A DNA stretch of 64,000 bases from Cuneatibacter sp. NSJ-177 (GCF_022867805.1 NZ_JALIFO010000015.1:1-64000), one strand, 5' to 3'. Positions 25,090-34,812 are shown, counted from the stretch's first letter. Notes: a model not told the origin generated them from the sequence alone. Numbers and translations are program-made.

Positions 25090-25575
25090 CTATTTTTCAT
25101 TCCACAGTTTCTTTACTATAGCGTATCCGATCATTCCGATTACGGCTCCCAGTGTGTTTAGGATCATGTCGTCTACGTCGAATTCTCCCAGCAGTGTAAC
25201 GAGCTGAACGGTTTCTAAAAACAGAGAAAATAGGAATGCTCCCAATACAGTGGGAATCAGGTAGCGGCGCCCGCGGCGCAGCATGGGGACTAGAATACCG
25301 AAGGGAAAAAACGCAGTCACATTGTACACCAAATTGGCAAAGGCCAGCTTCGGGATTTTTTCCCAGTGCCGCAAATACAACTGGATCATCCGAAAGGGAG
25401 TGTAGTTAGCCGTTTCGGCATGAGCGCGCACGGCATCCACACTCCAGTGAGACAGAATTTCCCTGGTCCTTGCCCCACTGTACTTAAAAATAATCAGATC
25501 CACCAAGGCCAGCAGATAAAACAAAAACGCGGCCCATAAAAACCAGTGGAATACTTGCTTCTTTCTTTTTTTCAT
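25090..25575 (-). CDS. VanZ family membrane protein
   Basis: A 161-residue protein with four transmembrane helices. The middle section NLVYNVTAFFPFGILVPML and FLETVQLVTLLGEFDVDDMILNTLGAVIG is the VanZ-like signature (F-P-x-G ... E-x-x-Q ... D-x-x-D-x-x-x-N). VanZ-type proteins confer mild glycopeptide resistance in some enterococci, but most relatives have no known role. The start at 25575 is MKKRKKQVFH. The stop codon coincides with the edge of the tandem repeat. Confidence 0.9.
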   Translation of the reverse strand: MKKRKKQVFHWFLWAAFLFYLLALVDLIIFKYSGARTREILSHWSVDAVRAHAETANYTPFRMIQLYLRHWEKIPKLAFANLVYNVTAFFPFGILVPMLRRGRRYLIPTVLGAFLFSLFLETVQLVTLLGEFDVDDMILNTLGAVIGMIGYAIVKKLWNEK

Positions 25576-25658
25576 TCTGCTTCACAGCTCCCGCAAAAAC
25601 AAACCGGTCTCTTTGGGGTTGGCCGTCTCTGCAATCCGGCGCACCTTGGTGCCCCTAG

Positions 25659-25970
25659 TCACTGTTTCGGACCATGTCCCGCAGCACCGCACGCTTCCCG
25701 CTCTGCCTGAGCGTCCAGCCGGCGGTTTCTCCAATACAAGGTGCAGTCGATCATCACCATCACCAAATCCAGAACATAGAAGGCAACCACATAGGTCACA
25801 TTTCCCGCTGCAATCTTAGATGCAATCCCGCACAGATATCCCAGCATAATCAAATACATAAAACCAGCGCTGCGGCCTTTTGCCGTACGGGAGCGGATGG
25901 ATTTCACAATATTAAACGGCCAGGAGCATCCAAAAAGAATCAACATTGCCGTCTCCAAAAATTGTGCCAT
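25659..25970 (-). CDS. PQ-loop / SemiSWEET-like small membrane protein
   Basis: A 103-residue protein with three hydrophobic helices: MAQFLETAMLILFGCSWPFNIVKSIRSRTAKGRS, then two more before a polar Arg-rich tail. The short three-helix unit with a Trp-Pro pair in helix 1 and a G-Y/S-R loop fits a single PQ-loop repeat as in SemiSWEET sugar transporters, which work as dimers; the assignment is by eye. I chose ATG 25970 because AAGGAGAAGAGGAAA precedes it. It follows prfA by 13 bases, so it is probably cotranscribed with the release factor genes. Confidence 0.7.
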   Translation of the reverse strand: MAQFLETAMLILFGCSWPFNIVKSIRSRTAKGRSAGFMYLIMLGYLCGIASKIAAGNVTYVVAFYVLDLVMVMIDCTLYWRNRRLDAQAEREACGAAGHGPKQ

Positions 25971-25983
25971 TTTCCTCTTCTCC

Positions 25984-27063
25984 TTAGTTTTCCTGCATAC
26001 TGGACAGTTTCGCTGACTGGTCCGCTGCAATCAGACTGTCCAAAATTTCGAACAGGTCTCCGTCCATGACCGCGTCAATCTTATATAGAGTCAGCTTAAT
26101 CCGGTGTTCGGTGACACGGCCCTGAGGGAAATTGTAGGTCCGGATTTTCTCCGAACGGTCCCCGGTACCGATCTGGCTGCGCCGCTCCGCGGCTTCGGCA
26201 TCCTGTTTTTTCTGGCGTTCCAGATCCAAAAGACGGGAGCGCAGCACCTTCAATGCTTTATCCTTATTCTTTAACTGGGATTTTTCATCCTGGCAGGAAA
26301 TCACAATCCCAGTAGGAAGGTGAGTCAGACGCACGGCAGAGTCTGTCGTATTGACGCATTGGCCTCCGTTTCCGGAAGCGCGGAATACGTCAAACTTGCA
26401 GTCGTTCATATCGATCTCCACATCGACCTCTTCCGCCTCCGGCATGACCGCCACCGTACTGGTAGAAGTGTGAATCCGTCCGCCGCTCTCGGTCTCCGGC
26501 ACCCGCTGGACCCGATGGACTCCGCTCTCATATTTCAATTTGGAATAAGCGCCCTGCCCGCTGATCATAAAGACCGCTTCTTTAAAACCGCCGATGCCGT
26601 TCTCATTGACGCTGATCAGCTCCACTTTCCAACGGTTCCGCTCGGCGAACCGGCTGTACATCCGGTAAAGCTCGGCGGAAAACAAAGCCGCCTCATCGCC
26701 GCCCGCACCGGCGCGGATTTCCATGATTACGTTTTTATCGTCATTGGGATCCTTCGGCAAAAGCAAGATGCGAATCTCCTGTTCCAACTGTTCCATCTGC
26801 TTTTTCGCTTCCGTCAATTCCTCTTTTGCCAAATCCCGCATCTCTTCGTCTTTTTCTTCATCCAGAATCGCCAGACTGTCTTCCGCGTCCCGTTTCGCTT
26901 TTTTATAGGCCCGGTAAGCTTCCACTAAAGGCAAAAGATCGTTCTGCTCTTTCATCAGCTTACGAAAACGTTTCGGATCGGACGTTACGTCCGGTGTGGA
27001 GAGCTCGGCCTCAAGCTCCTCATAGTGAATCAGAATATCTTCCAATCGATCTAACATGTCCAT
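25984..27063 (-). CDS. prfA: peptide chain release factor 1
   Basis: A 359-residue class I release factor that ends translation at UAA and UAG. The catalytic GGQ is at residues 233-235 in [18 protein letters not shown] and the RF1-type codon-reading PxT motif (here PET, 189-191) sits in [18 protein letters not shown], which separates it from RF2 (SPF). Length is normal. The start overlaps the end of prmC by 13 bases. PrmC methylates the Gln of this GGQ, so the pair is functionally linked as in most Bacillota. Confidence 0.96.
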   Translation of the reverse strand: MDMLDRLEDILIHYEELEAELSTPDVTSDPKRFRKLMKEQNDLLPLVEAYRAYKKAKRDAEDSLAILDEEKDEEMRDLAKEELTEAKKQMEQLEQEIRILLLPKDPNDDKNVIMEIRAGAGGDEAALFSAELYRMYSRFAERNRWKVELISVNENGIGGFKEAVFMISGQGAYSKLKYESGVHRVQRVPETESGGRIHTSTSTVAVMPEAEEVDVEIDMNDCKFDVFRASGNGGQCVNTTDSAVRLTHLPTGIVISCQDEKSQLKNKDKALKVLRSRLLDLERQKKQDAEAAERRSQIGTGDRSEKIRTYNFPQGRVTEHRIKLTLYKIDAVMDGDLFEILDSLIAADQSAKLSSMQEN

Positions 27064-27890
27064 TCTCCTGTTACCACTCTATCATTTCCTGCCAGATCCG
27101 GTATGATCCGCAGGCCAAGATAACCTGCTTTTTTCAGAATTTCCTTCACTGCATCCGCCTGATTCCATCCGATCTCCCAGTAAATCCGTCCTCCGGACGC
27201 TAAAAATTCTTTTCCTTCCTCCGCCAGCCTCCGGTAAAAATACAGTCCGTCTTCCCGTCCGTCCAGCGCCATCCTCGGATCAAAATCCCGCACCTCCGGC
27301 ATCAAGCCAGAAAGCTCCCCGTTGGGAATGTAGGGTGGGTTTGAGACAATCACATCAAATTTTTGAGGCGGCAGGGCTTCGAACAGATCTCCCTGATAAA
27401 AAGAAATCTTACACCCATTTTTATCCGCATTCTCTCTCGCCACAGCAAGCGCCGCGCCGGAAAGATCACAGGCCGTCACCTGAAAATGCCCCAGCGCCGC
27501 CAAACCCACTGCCAGGCAACCAGAGCCGGTGCACATATCCAAAAGCCGCCTTCCTTTGCCGTCCGGAAAATCTTTCAGCACTTGCTCCGCCAGTACCTCC
27601 GTATCCGGCCGGGGCACCAGTACATCCCGGTTTACCCGGAAAGTCAGTCCCAGAAACTCCGTCGTCCCTAAGATATGCTGTAAAGGCACTCTTTTTTCCC
27701 TTTTTTCCAGCATTTGTTCAAAGGACCGGACCCACCCCGGATCCGGCTCCTCATTCTGCTCCATCAAATAGCGGCCGCGGTCCATCCCCGACGCCGCCTC
27801 CCAAAGGCAAAAGGCATCCCAATCCGCCTCCGGCACGCCGGCACGCCGGAGCCTGGCGGTCCCCGCCGTCAGCCGCTCCCGGCAAGTCAC
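27051..27890 (-). CDS. prmC: release factor glutamine N5-methyltransferase
   Basis: A 279-residue SAM-dependent methyltransferase. A helical N-terminal substrate domain (about 1-85) is followed by the Rossmann core with motif I MCTGSGC (about 119-125) and the amide-methylating motif NPPY (184-187). It methylates the GGQ glutamine of release factors RF1 and RF2. It overlaps prfA at its end and the DUF1385 gene at its start by 4 bases, so the three genes form one operon. Motif I has Cys where many relatives have Leu-Gly, a minor variation. Confidence 0.95.
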   Translation of the reverse strand: MTCRERLTAGTARLRRAGVPEADWDAFCLWEAASGMDRGRYLMEQNEEPDPGWVRSFEQMLEKREKRVPLQHILGTTEFLGLTFRVNRDVLVPRPDTEVLAEQVLKDFPDGKGRRLLDMCTGSGCLAVGLAALGHFQVTACDLSGAALAVARENADKNGCKISFYQGDLFEALPPQKFDVIVSNPPYIPNGELSGLMPEVRDFDPRMALDGREDGLYFYRRLAEEGKEFLASGGRIYWEIGWNQADAVKEILKKAGYLGLRIIPDLAGNDRVVTGEWTC

Positions 27891-28858
27891 GGCGCGGCCT
27901 CCGCAATTTGTTTTTCTTCCGGAAACGCCAGGCCAAATTCCTCCGCCTCATACGCCTTCCAGTCAAACACAGCCTCCACGGCCCGGATCGCCACCTCGAT
28001 CATGTCGTCCTCCGGCTCCTTGGTGGTTAAACCCTGCAGCCACAGTCCCGGACGGCTCAAAGCATTCACCACACAGTTCTCGCTGCTTCCGGCCAGCCGG
28101 ATGAATTCATAGGCAACCCCTGCAATAAACGGAACCAAAAGGACACGGCTCAGCATCCGCAGCCAGATATTGTCGATCCGCAGAAACATAAATACAAGGA
28201 TACTAATCACCATCACTAGCAGCAAAAAACTAGTCCCGCAGCGCTTATGCTCCTTGGAGCTCTTTCGCACATTCTCCACATTCAGAGGCAGGCCATGCTC
28301 AATGCAGTTGATACATTTGTGCTCGGCACCGTGGTACATATAGGTCCTCTTGATATCTTTCATCAACGCAATCAGCGCCACATAGGAAATGAAGATCACC
28401 ATGCGGATCACCCCCTCTAAAAGAGCAATCAAAAAGGAGGAATCCGTCACATGGCGGAATAAATTGGCTGCCGCCACCGGCAGCACCATAAAGATGCCGA
28501 TCGACAGTGCAATCGCCGCTACCACCGCCACGGTCATCATCAGTTTATCCAGCTGCTCTGCGGTCAGGTGCCGTTCCAGAAAAGATTTTTTCTCCGGCTT
28601 TTGCTCCTCTTCCTCGTCATAAAAACTGGCAGAATAGGTCAGACACTTCATTCCGAGCACCAAGGAATCAACGAACCGGAAAATCCCTCTTAGAAACGGA
28701 ATATCCATCCAACGCCTTCCTTTTGTGATGCCCGGATACTCCTGAATCTCCAGTGCAATTTCCTGGTCCGGTTTCCTCACAGCCACCGCATACTTGTCCC
28801 CGTTTTTCATCATAATACCTTCGAGAACCGCTTGGCCGCCAATTCCGGATGATTTCAT
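27887..28858 (-). CDS. DUF1385 family membrane protein
   Basis: A 323-residue protein of the DUF1385 family, found almost always beside prmC/prfA and rpmE in Clostridia; function unknown. The N-terminus (MKSSGIGGQAVLEGIMMKNG) is the family signature; three to four membrane helices follow at about 105-165 and 210-265, and YHGAEHKCINCIEHG is a conserved His/Cys motif that may bind metal. I chose ATG 28858 with AGCAGGAGGGCGAAAT upstream; in-frame sequence above it passes through the rpmE terminator and is not coding. Confidence 0.9.
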   Translation of the reverse strand: MKSSGIGGQAVLEGIMMKNGDKYAVAVRKPDQEIALEIQEYPGITKGRRWMDIPFLRGIFRFVDSLVLGMKCLTYSASFYDEEEEQKPEKKSFLERHLTAEQLDKLMMTVAVVAAIALSIGIFMVLPVAAANLFRHVTDSSFLIALLEGVIRMVIFISYVALIALMKDIKRTYMYHGAEHKCINCIEHGLPLNVENVRKSSKEHKRCGTSFLLLVMVISILVFMFLRIDNIWLRMLSRVLLVPFIAGVAYEFIRLAGSSENCVVNALSRPGLWLQGLTTKEPEDDMIEVAIRAVEAVFDWKAYEAEEFGLAFPEEKQIAEAAP

Positions 28859-28887
28859 ATTTCGCCCTCCTGCTAACGCGATAACAG

Positions 28888-28926
28888 AAAAAGGCTGAGG
28901 CTTCCGGGAACCCCCAAACCTCAACC
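28888..28926 (-). terminator. rpmE terminator
   Basis: On the minus strand GGTTGAGG and CCTCAGCC pair (complements of 28919-28926 and 28893-28900) with G-U pairs allowed, followed by TTTTTC. It lies between rpmE and the DUF1385 gene. Confidence 0.75.
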
Positions 28927-29025
28927 TTTCTGCATGTCCAATCATGATCCATCCGCCCGCCTCCGGCAAATCTTTTACGCCGCTGCCGGGCTTCTCCATG
29001 ATTGCTTTGTAATCCTGGTAAGATC

Positions 29026-29232
29026 TTAATCGTTCGTAATGCCGTACTTGCGGTTGAATTTGTCGATTCTGCCGCGAGCCGCCGCTGCCTTCTGCTGTCC
29101 GGTGTAGTAAGGATGGCATTTGGAGCAAACTTCCACATGGATCTCCTGCTTCGTGGAACCGGTCACGAACTCATTTCCGCAGTTGCAAGTTACCTTTGCC
29201 TGATAGTATTTGGGCTGAATGTTTTCCCGCAT
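29026..29232 (-). CDS. rpmE: 50S ribosomal protein L31
   Basis: A 68-residue ribosomal protein starting MRENIQPKYYQ. The four cysteines in CNC ... CSKC place it in the zinc-binding (C+) class of L31; KYY and FVTGSTK and CHPYYTGQQ are typical. ATG 29232 is preceded by GAGAGGTG with a 6-base spacer; a GTG nine bases upstream lies inside that site and is less likely. It lies on the same strand between rho-linked and release-factor genes, the usual clostridial setting. Confidence 0.96.
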   Translation of the reverse strand: MRENIQPKYYQAKVTCNCGNEFVTGSTKQEIHVEVCSKCHPYYTGQQKAAAARGRIDKFNRKYGITND

Positions 29233-29414
29233 ATCGTTCACCTCTCTATTCCTATTTTAATGGGCGGAGCAGTTGCGCCCTGCCCCTGTTTTTTTACAGA
29301 CTTCCGCTGTCAAGAAGGACAGCGAAAGATATTATAGCATAGTCCCTTCACAAATGCAAGACTTAGTACCGCATTTTCTGCCGAAAAACTACCGAAAATT
29401 TGCCATTTTCCTCC

Positions 29415-30509
29415 TTATACCGCTCTTCGGCCGGCCTCCGGAAACAGGGGACGGCGCTTTTTTTCCTGTTCAGCCTCATGCCCCTGATTAACCAGCCGGG
29501 TATGGCTGAAACGGCAGTGGCAATAATCCTCCATCACCCCGGTTTTGATCAGCACTGTTTCAATGATGAAAAGCGGCACCGCCAGAATTCCAAGCAGTCC
29601 GGTGACCAATAGCAAGCCATAGTGGATCCCGTACTGAATCGCGCCGGCCGGTTCGCCGTCCTCCCCCACCACCTCAATGTGCACCGCGCGTTTACCGGGC
29701 GTCTGACTTCCCATTGCCCAAGGAAGCGCCACAAAATAGACAGCAGCCAGCGCCAGGAAATACAAAGGCTTGCCAATCAGTGCTCCCAGGCTTCCGAGGC
29801 TGACCAGCTGCCCTGCCACAGCAATGAACAAAAACAGCGTGCAGTCGATCACAAAAGCCGTCAGCCGGCGAAATATAGTCACACGCCCGCTGTTTTGGTA
29901 GGCCATCTGGTCCACCTGTTCCCGGCTGGGAACAAAAGCGGCAAAGAGAGGGGCCAGGCCATAACCAATCCAGCCGCCGCAGGTATTCAGCATCAGATCA
30001 TCCACATCAAAAACCCGGTAACTTCCCGGATAGATGCCATAAAGCCCGGTCAACTGCGTCAGTTCCAAAAACAGAGTGAACAGGAAACTGATAGTAATTG
30101 TTTTTTTCAGCGAGCACCGGAAATAATAGCGCAGATACACGCCGAACGGGACAAACATCAGCACATTAAACACCACTTGCGTTACCCCGCGTTCCGTCAG
30201 CGCCTTGACATACGTTCCAGGATCCGTAATCACCAGGCTTGTCTCCCGCATAAAATCCTGGACAAACTGGAACGGAACCAACTGCATGGTATGAACCGGC
30301 TTCACCGAACCGATGGCAGGCAAAGGCAGGATGACCAGAAAATATACCACCATCAAATACAGAATGAACGAATACACGACAATGGTCCGGATCATCGGAA
30401 TCGAGCCATATTTTTTATACTGCACCAAAATATACGGAATCGTGAACAGTGCGGAAAGAACCGGGAACCAGATCATTGCCGCTTTTAAAGCGATGAACAA
30501 ATTTGACAT
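29415..30509 (-). CDS. VanZ-RDD fusion membrane protein
   Basis: A 364-residue membrane protein joining two families. Residues about 10-175 form a VanZ-like domain (FNVLMFVPFGVYLRYYF, LELTQLTGLYG, FDVDDLMLNTCGGWIGY); residues about 205-335 form an RDD domain (RLTAFVIDCTLFLF with its Arg-Asp, and MGSQTPGKRAVHIEVVG). About eight helices in all. VanZ-RDD fusions are known in Bacillota, with no established function. ATG 30509 follows GGAGGAGGCGGTAAA. It stands between rho and rpmE but has its own promoter. Confidence 0.9.
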   Translation of the reverse strand: MSNLFIALKAAMIWFPVLSALFTIPYILVQYKKYGSIPMIRTIVVYSFILYLMVVYFLVILPLPAIGSVKPVHTMQLVPFQFVQDFMRETSLVITDPGTYVKALTERGVTQVVFNVLMFVPFGVYLRYYFRCSLKKTITISFLFTLFLELTQLTGLYGIYPGSYRVFDVDDLMLNTCGGWIGYGLAPLFAAFVPSREQVDQMAYQNSGRVTIFRRLTAFVIDCTLFLFIAVAGQLVSLGSLGALIGKPLYFLALAAVYFVALPWAMGSQTPGKRAVHIEVVGEDGEPAGAIQYGIHYGLLLVTGLLGILAVPLFIIETVLIKTGVMEDYCHCRFSHTRLVNQGHEAEQEKKRRPLFPEAGRRAV

Positions 30510-30553
30510 TTTACCGCCTCCTCCGATCAGAACAAATTTCTTTATCTGTCCCT

Positions 30554-30559
30554 ATTATA
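30554..30559 (-). promoter_or_regulatory. -10 box for the VanZ-RDD gene
   Basis: A consensus TATAAT on the minus strand, 44 bases before the start codon. No good -35 box is seen 16-18 bases upstream of it, so the promoter is only partly supported. Confidence 0.4.
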
Positions 30560-30680
30560 AAAAATCTGAGGAAGGATTGCCTTAACTTTACCTTACATTT
30601 CGCTTACTCTTTTGTCACAATACCTGTTATATTAATTTGGCTCCAGCCTATTGCTCCGCTATCCCGGTTAATTTAAAGCC

Positions 30681-32603
30681 CTAAAAGCGGATTTTTTTTG
30701 CCATCTGAACGAATTCCCGATTGTTTTTCGTCCGGGCGAAGAGATCTAAAATATGCTCGACGGCTTCCTCGGATTTCATCCCATTGAGGGCCTTTCTCAA
30801 AATATAAACCGCCTCATACTCTTCCCTGCTTAAAAGAAGGTCATCTCTTCGGGTGCCGGATTTCATCAAATCGATTGCAGGGAAGATTCTCTTTTCCGAC
30901 AGCTTCCGGTCCAGAACCAGTTCCATATTGCCGGTCCCCTTGAATTCCTCGAAGACCACGTCGTCCATCCGGCTTCCTGTATCCACAAGAGCCGTGGCCA
31001 GAACGGTTAAACTTCCGCCTTCCCTCATATTTCGGGCGGCGCCGAAGAACCGTTTCGGCATATGCAGGGCCGCCGGATCCAGGCCGCCGGATAAAGTCCG
31101 GCCGCTGGGCGCCACCGTCAGGTTATAAGCGCGCGCCAGCCGCGTAATGCTGTCCAGCAGAATGATAACGTCCCTGCCGTGCTCCACTAAGCGTTTTGCG
31201 CGGCCCAGCACCATCTCGGAAACCCGCTTATGATGCTCTGGCAGCTCGTCAAAAGTGGAATAGATCACTTCCACATTTTCTCCGGTGATGGATTCTTTCA
31301 TATCCGTCACTTCCTCCGGCCGCTCATCAATCAGCAAAATGATCAGGTGCATCTCCGGGTGATTCATCGTAATCGCCTTTGCCACCTGCTTCAACAGAGT
31401 TGTTTTTCCTGCCTTGGGCGGTGAAACGATCATACCGCGCTGCCCTTTTCCGATCGGGCAGAGCAAATCCACCACCCGCATCGGCAGCTTGCCGCCGAGG
31501 GTTTCCAGATGAAGCCGGGAATTGGGGAATATCGGCGTCAGATCCTCAAAATTCTTCCGTTTCTCCGCCACCGAAGGATGCTCCCCATTGATCGACTTCA
31601 CAAAGAGCAGGGCCGCAAATTTTTCTTGTCCGGTTTTAATCCGGATCGAACCGCTGATGATGTCCCCGGTTTTCATATTGAACCGGCGGATTTGAGAAGG
31701 GGATACATAGATATCATTTTCACCGGGCAGATAATTTTCGCAGCGGATAAACCCAAAGCCGTCCGGCATCACTTCAAGAATTCCATTGGCCGACTCTCCG
31801 CTGTCCAGCACGCTGATATCATCGATAGCCGCAGGGCGAGGGTAGGTCTCCTCCTCCGCTCTGGAAGCATAGGCCTCGCTGCGGGAAAAGGTTCCGCTGG
31901 ATTCGGATTGGGCGCCATATCCCTCCCCTTCCCCGCGGGAACCGTATCTTGCGCTCTCGTTCCGGGAACCGTTTCCTTCATTATCACTGCGGAAATTATT
32001 TCTTCCGTTTTCTCCGCGCGGAACGTATCCTTCATTTTCGCTGCGGGAATTATTGTAGCGGGAACCGCTCCCTTCGTTTTCTGTGCGGTTATTGTTTCTT
32101 CCGCTTTCATATCGGGAGGACGCGGACTCGCTTTCGTTGTGAGAAGAATTTCTCCCGTTGTCATAGCGGGAGGAATTTCCCTCATTTTCACTGCGGGAAT
32201 TTCCTCTTGCATTTTCATTGCGGGAACTGTAATTTCCGTTTTCGCTCCGCTGCGATCCCGCGTGGCCTCTCTGCTGGGATGGTTCGAAATGCCGCGTGGA
32301 ACGCCCGGATGATCCGGCTGCATTCTGAGGGCGGCGCACCATCCGCATGGAATTCTGCGTCCTTGCCGTATTCTGGCCTGCGTTTTGCGCAGCCGACGAA
32401 GCTGCATTCTGTCCCGCCGGGGCAGAACCGCCGGCAGAAGGCGCCGGTCCGGCAGCGGATTCCTTTGGCCTGCGCTCTGCGTCGGAGCGCGTCAAAGCCT
32501 CTGCCAGATCGTTCTTGCGAAGTCCGCTGACGCCTTTCAGCCCCCTCCCCTTCGCAAGCTCCCGCAGCTCCGCCAACGATTTTTCCAGATAATTTTCCTG
32601 CAT
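30681..32603 (-). CDS. rho: transcription termination factor Rho with long N-terminal insertion
   Basis: A 640-residue hexameric RNA helicase that ends transcription. The Rho N-terminal helix bundle is at about 4-40 ([17 protein letters not shown]), the RNA-binding cold-shock-like domain starts at about 262 ([20 protein letters not shown]) and the ATPase has Walker A PPKAGKTT at 395-402, then [12 protein letters not shown] and the C-terminal Q/R loops. Between helix bundle and RNA domain lies a low-complexity insertion (about 45-255) rich in Ala then Asn, Ser, Arg and Glu, making it some 220 residues longer than E. coli Rho. Such insertions occur in Clostridia and Actinobacteria and can add RNA binding or phase separation. 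Confidence 0.96.
   Translation of the reverse strand: MQENYLEKSLAELRELAKGRGLKGVSGLRKNDLAEALTRSDAERRPKESAAGPAPSAGGSAPAGQNAASSAAQNAGQNTARTQNSMRMVRRPQNAAGSSGRSTRHFEPSQQRGHAGSQRSENGNYSSRNENARGNSRSENEGNSSRYDNGRNSSHNESESASSRYESGRNNNRTENEGSGSRYNNSRSENEGYVPRGENGRNNFRSDNEGNGSRNESARYGSRGEGEGYGAQSESSGTFSRSEAYASRAEEETYPRPAAIDDISVLDSGESANGILEVMPDGFGFIRCENYLPGENDIYVSPSQIRRFNMKTGDIISGSIRIKTGQEKFAALLFVKSINGEHPSVAEKRKNFEDLTPIFPNSRLHLETLGGKLPMRVVDLLCPIGKGQRGMIVSPPKAGKTTLLKQVAKAITMNHPEMHLIILLIDERPEEVTDMKESITGENVEVIYSTFDELPEHHKRVSEMVLGRAKRLVEHGRDVIILLDSITRLARAYNLTVAPSGRTLSGGLDPAALHMPKRFFGAARNMREGGSLTVLATALVDTGSRMDDVVFEEFKGTGNMELVLDRKLSEKRIFPAIDLMKSGTRRDDLLLSREEYEAVYILRKALNGMKSEEAVEHILDLFARTKNNREFVQMAKKIRF
31884..32252 (-). 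repeat. degenerate repeats coding the Asn/Ser/Arg/Glu-rich part of Rho
   Basis: Within residues about 118-240 of Rho the pattern SR-(S/N)EN-G-N-SR recurs about eight times in blocks of 12-18 residues (for example [42 protein letters not shown]). The DNA is correspondingly repetitive, which could allow length change by slippage or recombination. Confidence 0.7.
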
Positions 32604-32703
32604 ATATTAAGCTCCTCTAATTTGATAATATTTCGGGGGAAAGAAATTCAGAATGCTTTGAATCTTTTCTCATTAGGTTAGATCTACACTAGAACATAAT
32701 ATT

Positions 32704-32732
32704 ATCTTAGCACATCCTCGAAAAAATAGGAA
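32704..32732 (-). promoter_or_regulatory. predicted rho promoter
   Basis: On the minus strand an extended -10 TGC-TAAGAT (box 32704-32709), 17-base spacer and a weak -35 TTCCTA (32727-32732), about 100 bases before the rho ATG. It shares the 312-base divergent gap with the malic enzyme promoter; the long leader could hold regulation, but no structure was recognised. Confidence 0.45.
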
Positions 32733-32840
32733 GATCTTTTTTAAGCTACAAGCAGCGCAGCGGAATCTCGCTTGTGCGCTGCGGACAGCACAGCCCGCCA
32801 TCCCACTTCCACCATTCCTAACCTATTTTTTAAGATTTTC

Positions 32841-32869
32841 TTGATTTCGCCCAAAGAAATTGCTATGAT
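32841..32869 (+). promoter_or_regulatory. predicted promoter of the malic enzyme gene
   Basis: -35 TTGATT (32841-32846), 17-base spacer, extended -10 TGC-TATGAT (box 32864-32869), 46 bases before the chosen ATG. Confidence 0.65.
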
Positions 32870-32915
32870 GTATCCAAACGTTGTATTACACCTAGAAAGA
32901 AGGAAAAGAACAGCT

Positions 32916-34064
32916 ATGACTTTGGATGAAAAAGCCCTTGCACTGCACGAACAATGGAAAGGAAAATTAGACACTACTGCAAAATTGAAAGTAGATTCCC
33001 GCGAGGCCATGTCTCTGGCCTACACCCCCGGCGTCGCCGAACCCTGCCGCGTGATTGCCCGCGACCCGGAATCCGTTTATCGATACACCATCAAACAAAA
33101 TACCATTGCAGTTGTCTCTGACGGAAGCGCTGTGCTTGGACTCGGAAACATCGGCGCAGCCGCCTCCATCCCGGTTATGGAAGGCAAATGCGTACTCTTC
33201 AAAGAATTTGGCGGAGTCAACGCCTTTCCCATCTGTCTGGATACCCAGGACGTGGACGAGATTGTCGAGACCGTCGTTCGGATCGCCCCGGTCTTTGGCG
33301 GAATCAACCTGGAAGATATTGCGGCCCCCCGCTGTTTTGAAATCGAGGAGAGGCTGAAAGAACGCCTGGATATCCCAGTGTTCCATGATGACCAGCATGG
33401 TACCGCGATTGTCGTCCTGGCCGGCGTCATCAACAGCCTGCGCATCACCGGAAAGAAAAAAGAAGACTGCCGGATCGTCGTCAACGGCGCCGGATCCGCA
33501 GGCGTGGCCATCACCAAGCTGCTGCTTCGCTACGGTTTTGCCCATATTACCATGTGCGATAAGAGCGGAATCCTGCACAAGGGAGCGGAAGGGCTAAACT
33601 GGATGCAGGAAAAAATGATGGAAGTCACCAATCTGGAAGGCAAGACCGGCACGCTGGCGGACGCCATGAAAGGCGCGGACATATTGATCGGTGTCTCCGC
33701 CCCCGGCATTGTGACGAAAGAAATGGTACAAACCATGAATAGGGACGCCGTCATCTTTGCCATGGCCAATCCGATTCCGGAAATCATGCCCGATGAGGCA
33801 AAGGCGGGCGGAGCCCGGATCATCGGCACCGGCCGGAGCGATTTTCCGAACCAGGTCAATAACGTTGTGATTTTCCCGGGTATCTTCAAAGGCGCCCTGG
33901 AGGGCAGAGCGACCGCGATTACCGAAGAGATGAAACTGGCTGCCGCCGAGGCGATCGCAAGCCTGGTTCCGGATGAAAAACTGTCGGATGATTTTATTCT
34001 TCCGGAGGCATTTGATCCCCAAGTATCCGAGATCGTAAGCCAAGCCGTCAAACGCTACATTTAG
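32916..34064 (+). CDS. NAD(P)-dependent malic enzyme
   Basis: A 382-residue cytoplasmic enzyme that oxidatively decarboxylates malate to pyruvate. LAYTPGVAEPCR near residue 36 is the malic signature; FHDDQHGTAIVVLAG holds the metal ligands; NGAGSAGVAITKLL is the Rossmann nucleotide site. It is the short (about 390) bacterial form without a PTA domain. I chose ATG 32916 (MTLDEKALALHEQ) because the promoter at 32841-32869 lies inside the longer upstream frame and AAGAAGGA precedes this ATG. The DUF4364 gene follows 13 bases downstream, so the two are probably cotranscribed. Confidence 0.95.
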   Translation: MTLDEKALALHEQWKGKLDTTAKLKVDSREAMSLAYTPGVAEPCRVIARDPESVYRYTIKQNTIAVVSDGSAVLGLGNIGAAASIPVMEGKCVLFKEFGGVNAFPICLDTQDVDEIVETVVRIAPVFGGINLEDIAAPRCFEIEERLKERLDIPVFHDDQHGTAIVVLAGVINSLRITGKKKEDCRIVVNGAGSAGVAITKLLLRYGFAHITMCDKSGILHKGAEGLNWMQEKMMEVTNLEGKTGTLADAMKGADILIGVSAPGIVTKEMVQTMNRDAVIFAMANPIPEIMPDEAKAGGARIIGTGRSDFPNQVNNVVIFPGIFKGALEGRATAITEEMKLAAAEAIASLVPDEKLSDDFILPEAFDPQVSEIVSQAVKRYI

Positions 34065-34077
34065 AAGGAGAGCCGCC

Positions 34078-34599
34078 ATGCTTTCAGATCCCTTGACTTT
34101 GTATAAGCTGATGATCTTATACCTGTTGAAACAGGCTAAGTTTCCATTGTCCAACTCTCAGCTTTCCGAGTTTTTTCTGGAAAAAGAGTACACCACATAT
34201 TTTACTCTCCAGGAAGCGCTGAACGATCTTTTAGAGGCTCATTTGATGACCCAGGAAGTGATCCGCAATAGTTCCCGCTATGAAATCACACGGGAAGGCG
34301 AGGAGACCCTGGTCTATTTCGGCAACAGTATCTCGGAAGGCATCATCGAGGACATGGATAAGTTTTTAAAGGAAAATAAAATCCGCCTGCGCAATGAGGT
34401 GGGCATCGTGGCCGATTACTACAAGTCCACCGCAGGGGATTTCATGGTGGAGTGCGAAGTCCGCGAAGGAAAAAGCACCTTGATCAAGCTGGAGCTGGCT
34501 GTACCCAGCGAGGATCAGGCCGAGCTGATGTGCGACCGGTGGCAGGAAGCGAATCAGACGATTTATGCGTTTCTGATGAAGGAGCTGCTGAAAGAGTAG
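34078..34599 (+). CDS. DUF4364 family protein (winged-helix-like)
   Basis: A 173-residue protein of the DUF4364 family, widespread in Clostridia. The N-terminal half (LYKLMILYLLKQAKFPLSNSQLSEFFLEKEYT and DLLEAHLMTQE ... YEITREGEETL) reads as a winged helix-turn-helix of the PadR/MarR kind; the C-terminal half is a small alpha/beta domain. A DNA-binding regulator is likely, its targets unknown. ATG 34078 has GGAGAGCCGCC upstream. It lies 13 bases after the malic enzyme gene. Confidence 0.88.
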   Translation: MLSDPLTLYKLMILYLLKQAKFPLSNSQLSEFFLEKEYTTYFTLQEALNDLLEAHLMTQEVIRNSSRYEITREGEETLVYFGNSISEGIIEDMDKFLKENKIRLRNEVGIVADYYKSTAGDFMVECEVREGKSTLIKLELAVPSEDQAELMCDRWQEANQTIYAFLMKELLKE

Positions 34600-34687
34600 A
34601 ATGCGGGCGGCGATTTTTTGTGTTTTGTCCAAGTGTACCGATCTTTAACCAGGGTTCTAATCGCTGGAAAGGAACTCTCAGAAATAA

Positions 34688-34740
34688 AAAAACCGGAGAT
34701 TTTGCCGCCTTGCAAAAAGGCGGACAAAATCTCCGGTTTT
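34688..34740. terminator. strong bidirectional terminator
   Basis: A stem of over 20 pairs with one bulge: the left arm starts AAAACCGGAGATTTTGCCG (from 34689) and the right arm ends CAAAATCTCCGGTTTT at 34740, with a short GCAA-type loop. A-runs and T-runs flank both sides. It separates the converging DUF4364 and cardiolipin synthase genes. Confidence 0.9.
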
Positions 34741-34812
34741 GAATTTTCCGTATGTAGGCTGCTGAACTCCGCCGAAGGGAAAGCTCCTCCTTATGGAGGA
34801 AAGCCGCTCGCA

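Noticed and set aside
28859-29128. Longer start for the DUF1385 protein
   Set aside because: The frame passes through the rpmE terminator and the rpmE coding region; a strong ribosome site marks 28858.
31509-32312. 267-codon plus-strand ORF opposite rho
   Set aside because: Arises from the repetitive coding region of rho; its repeated IIVAG-like phrases are a by-product.
32772-32915. Upstream start for malic enzyme
   Set aside because: A promoter lies inside this stretch and the residues do not match the family; the ATG at 32916 gives the usual length.
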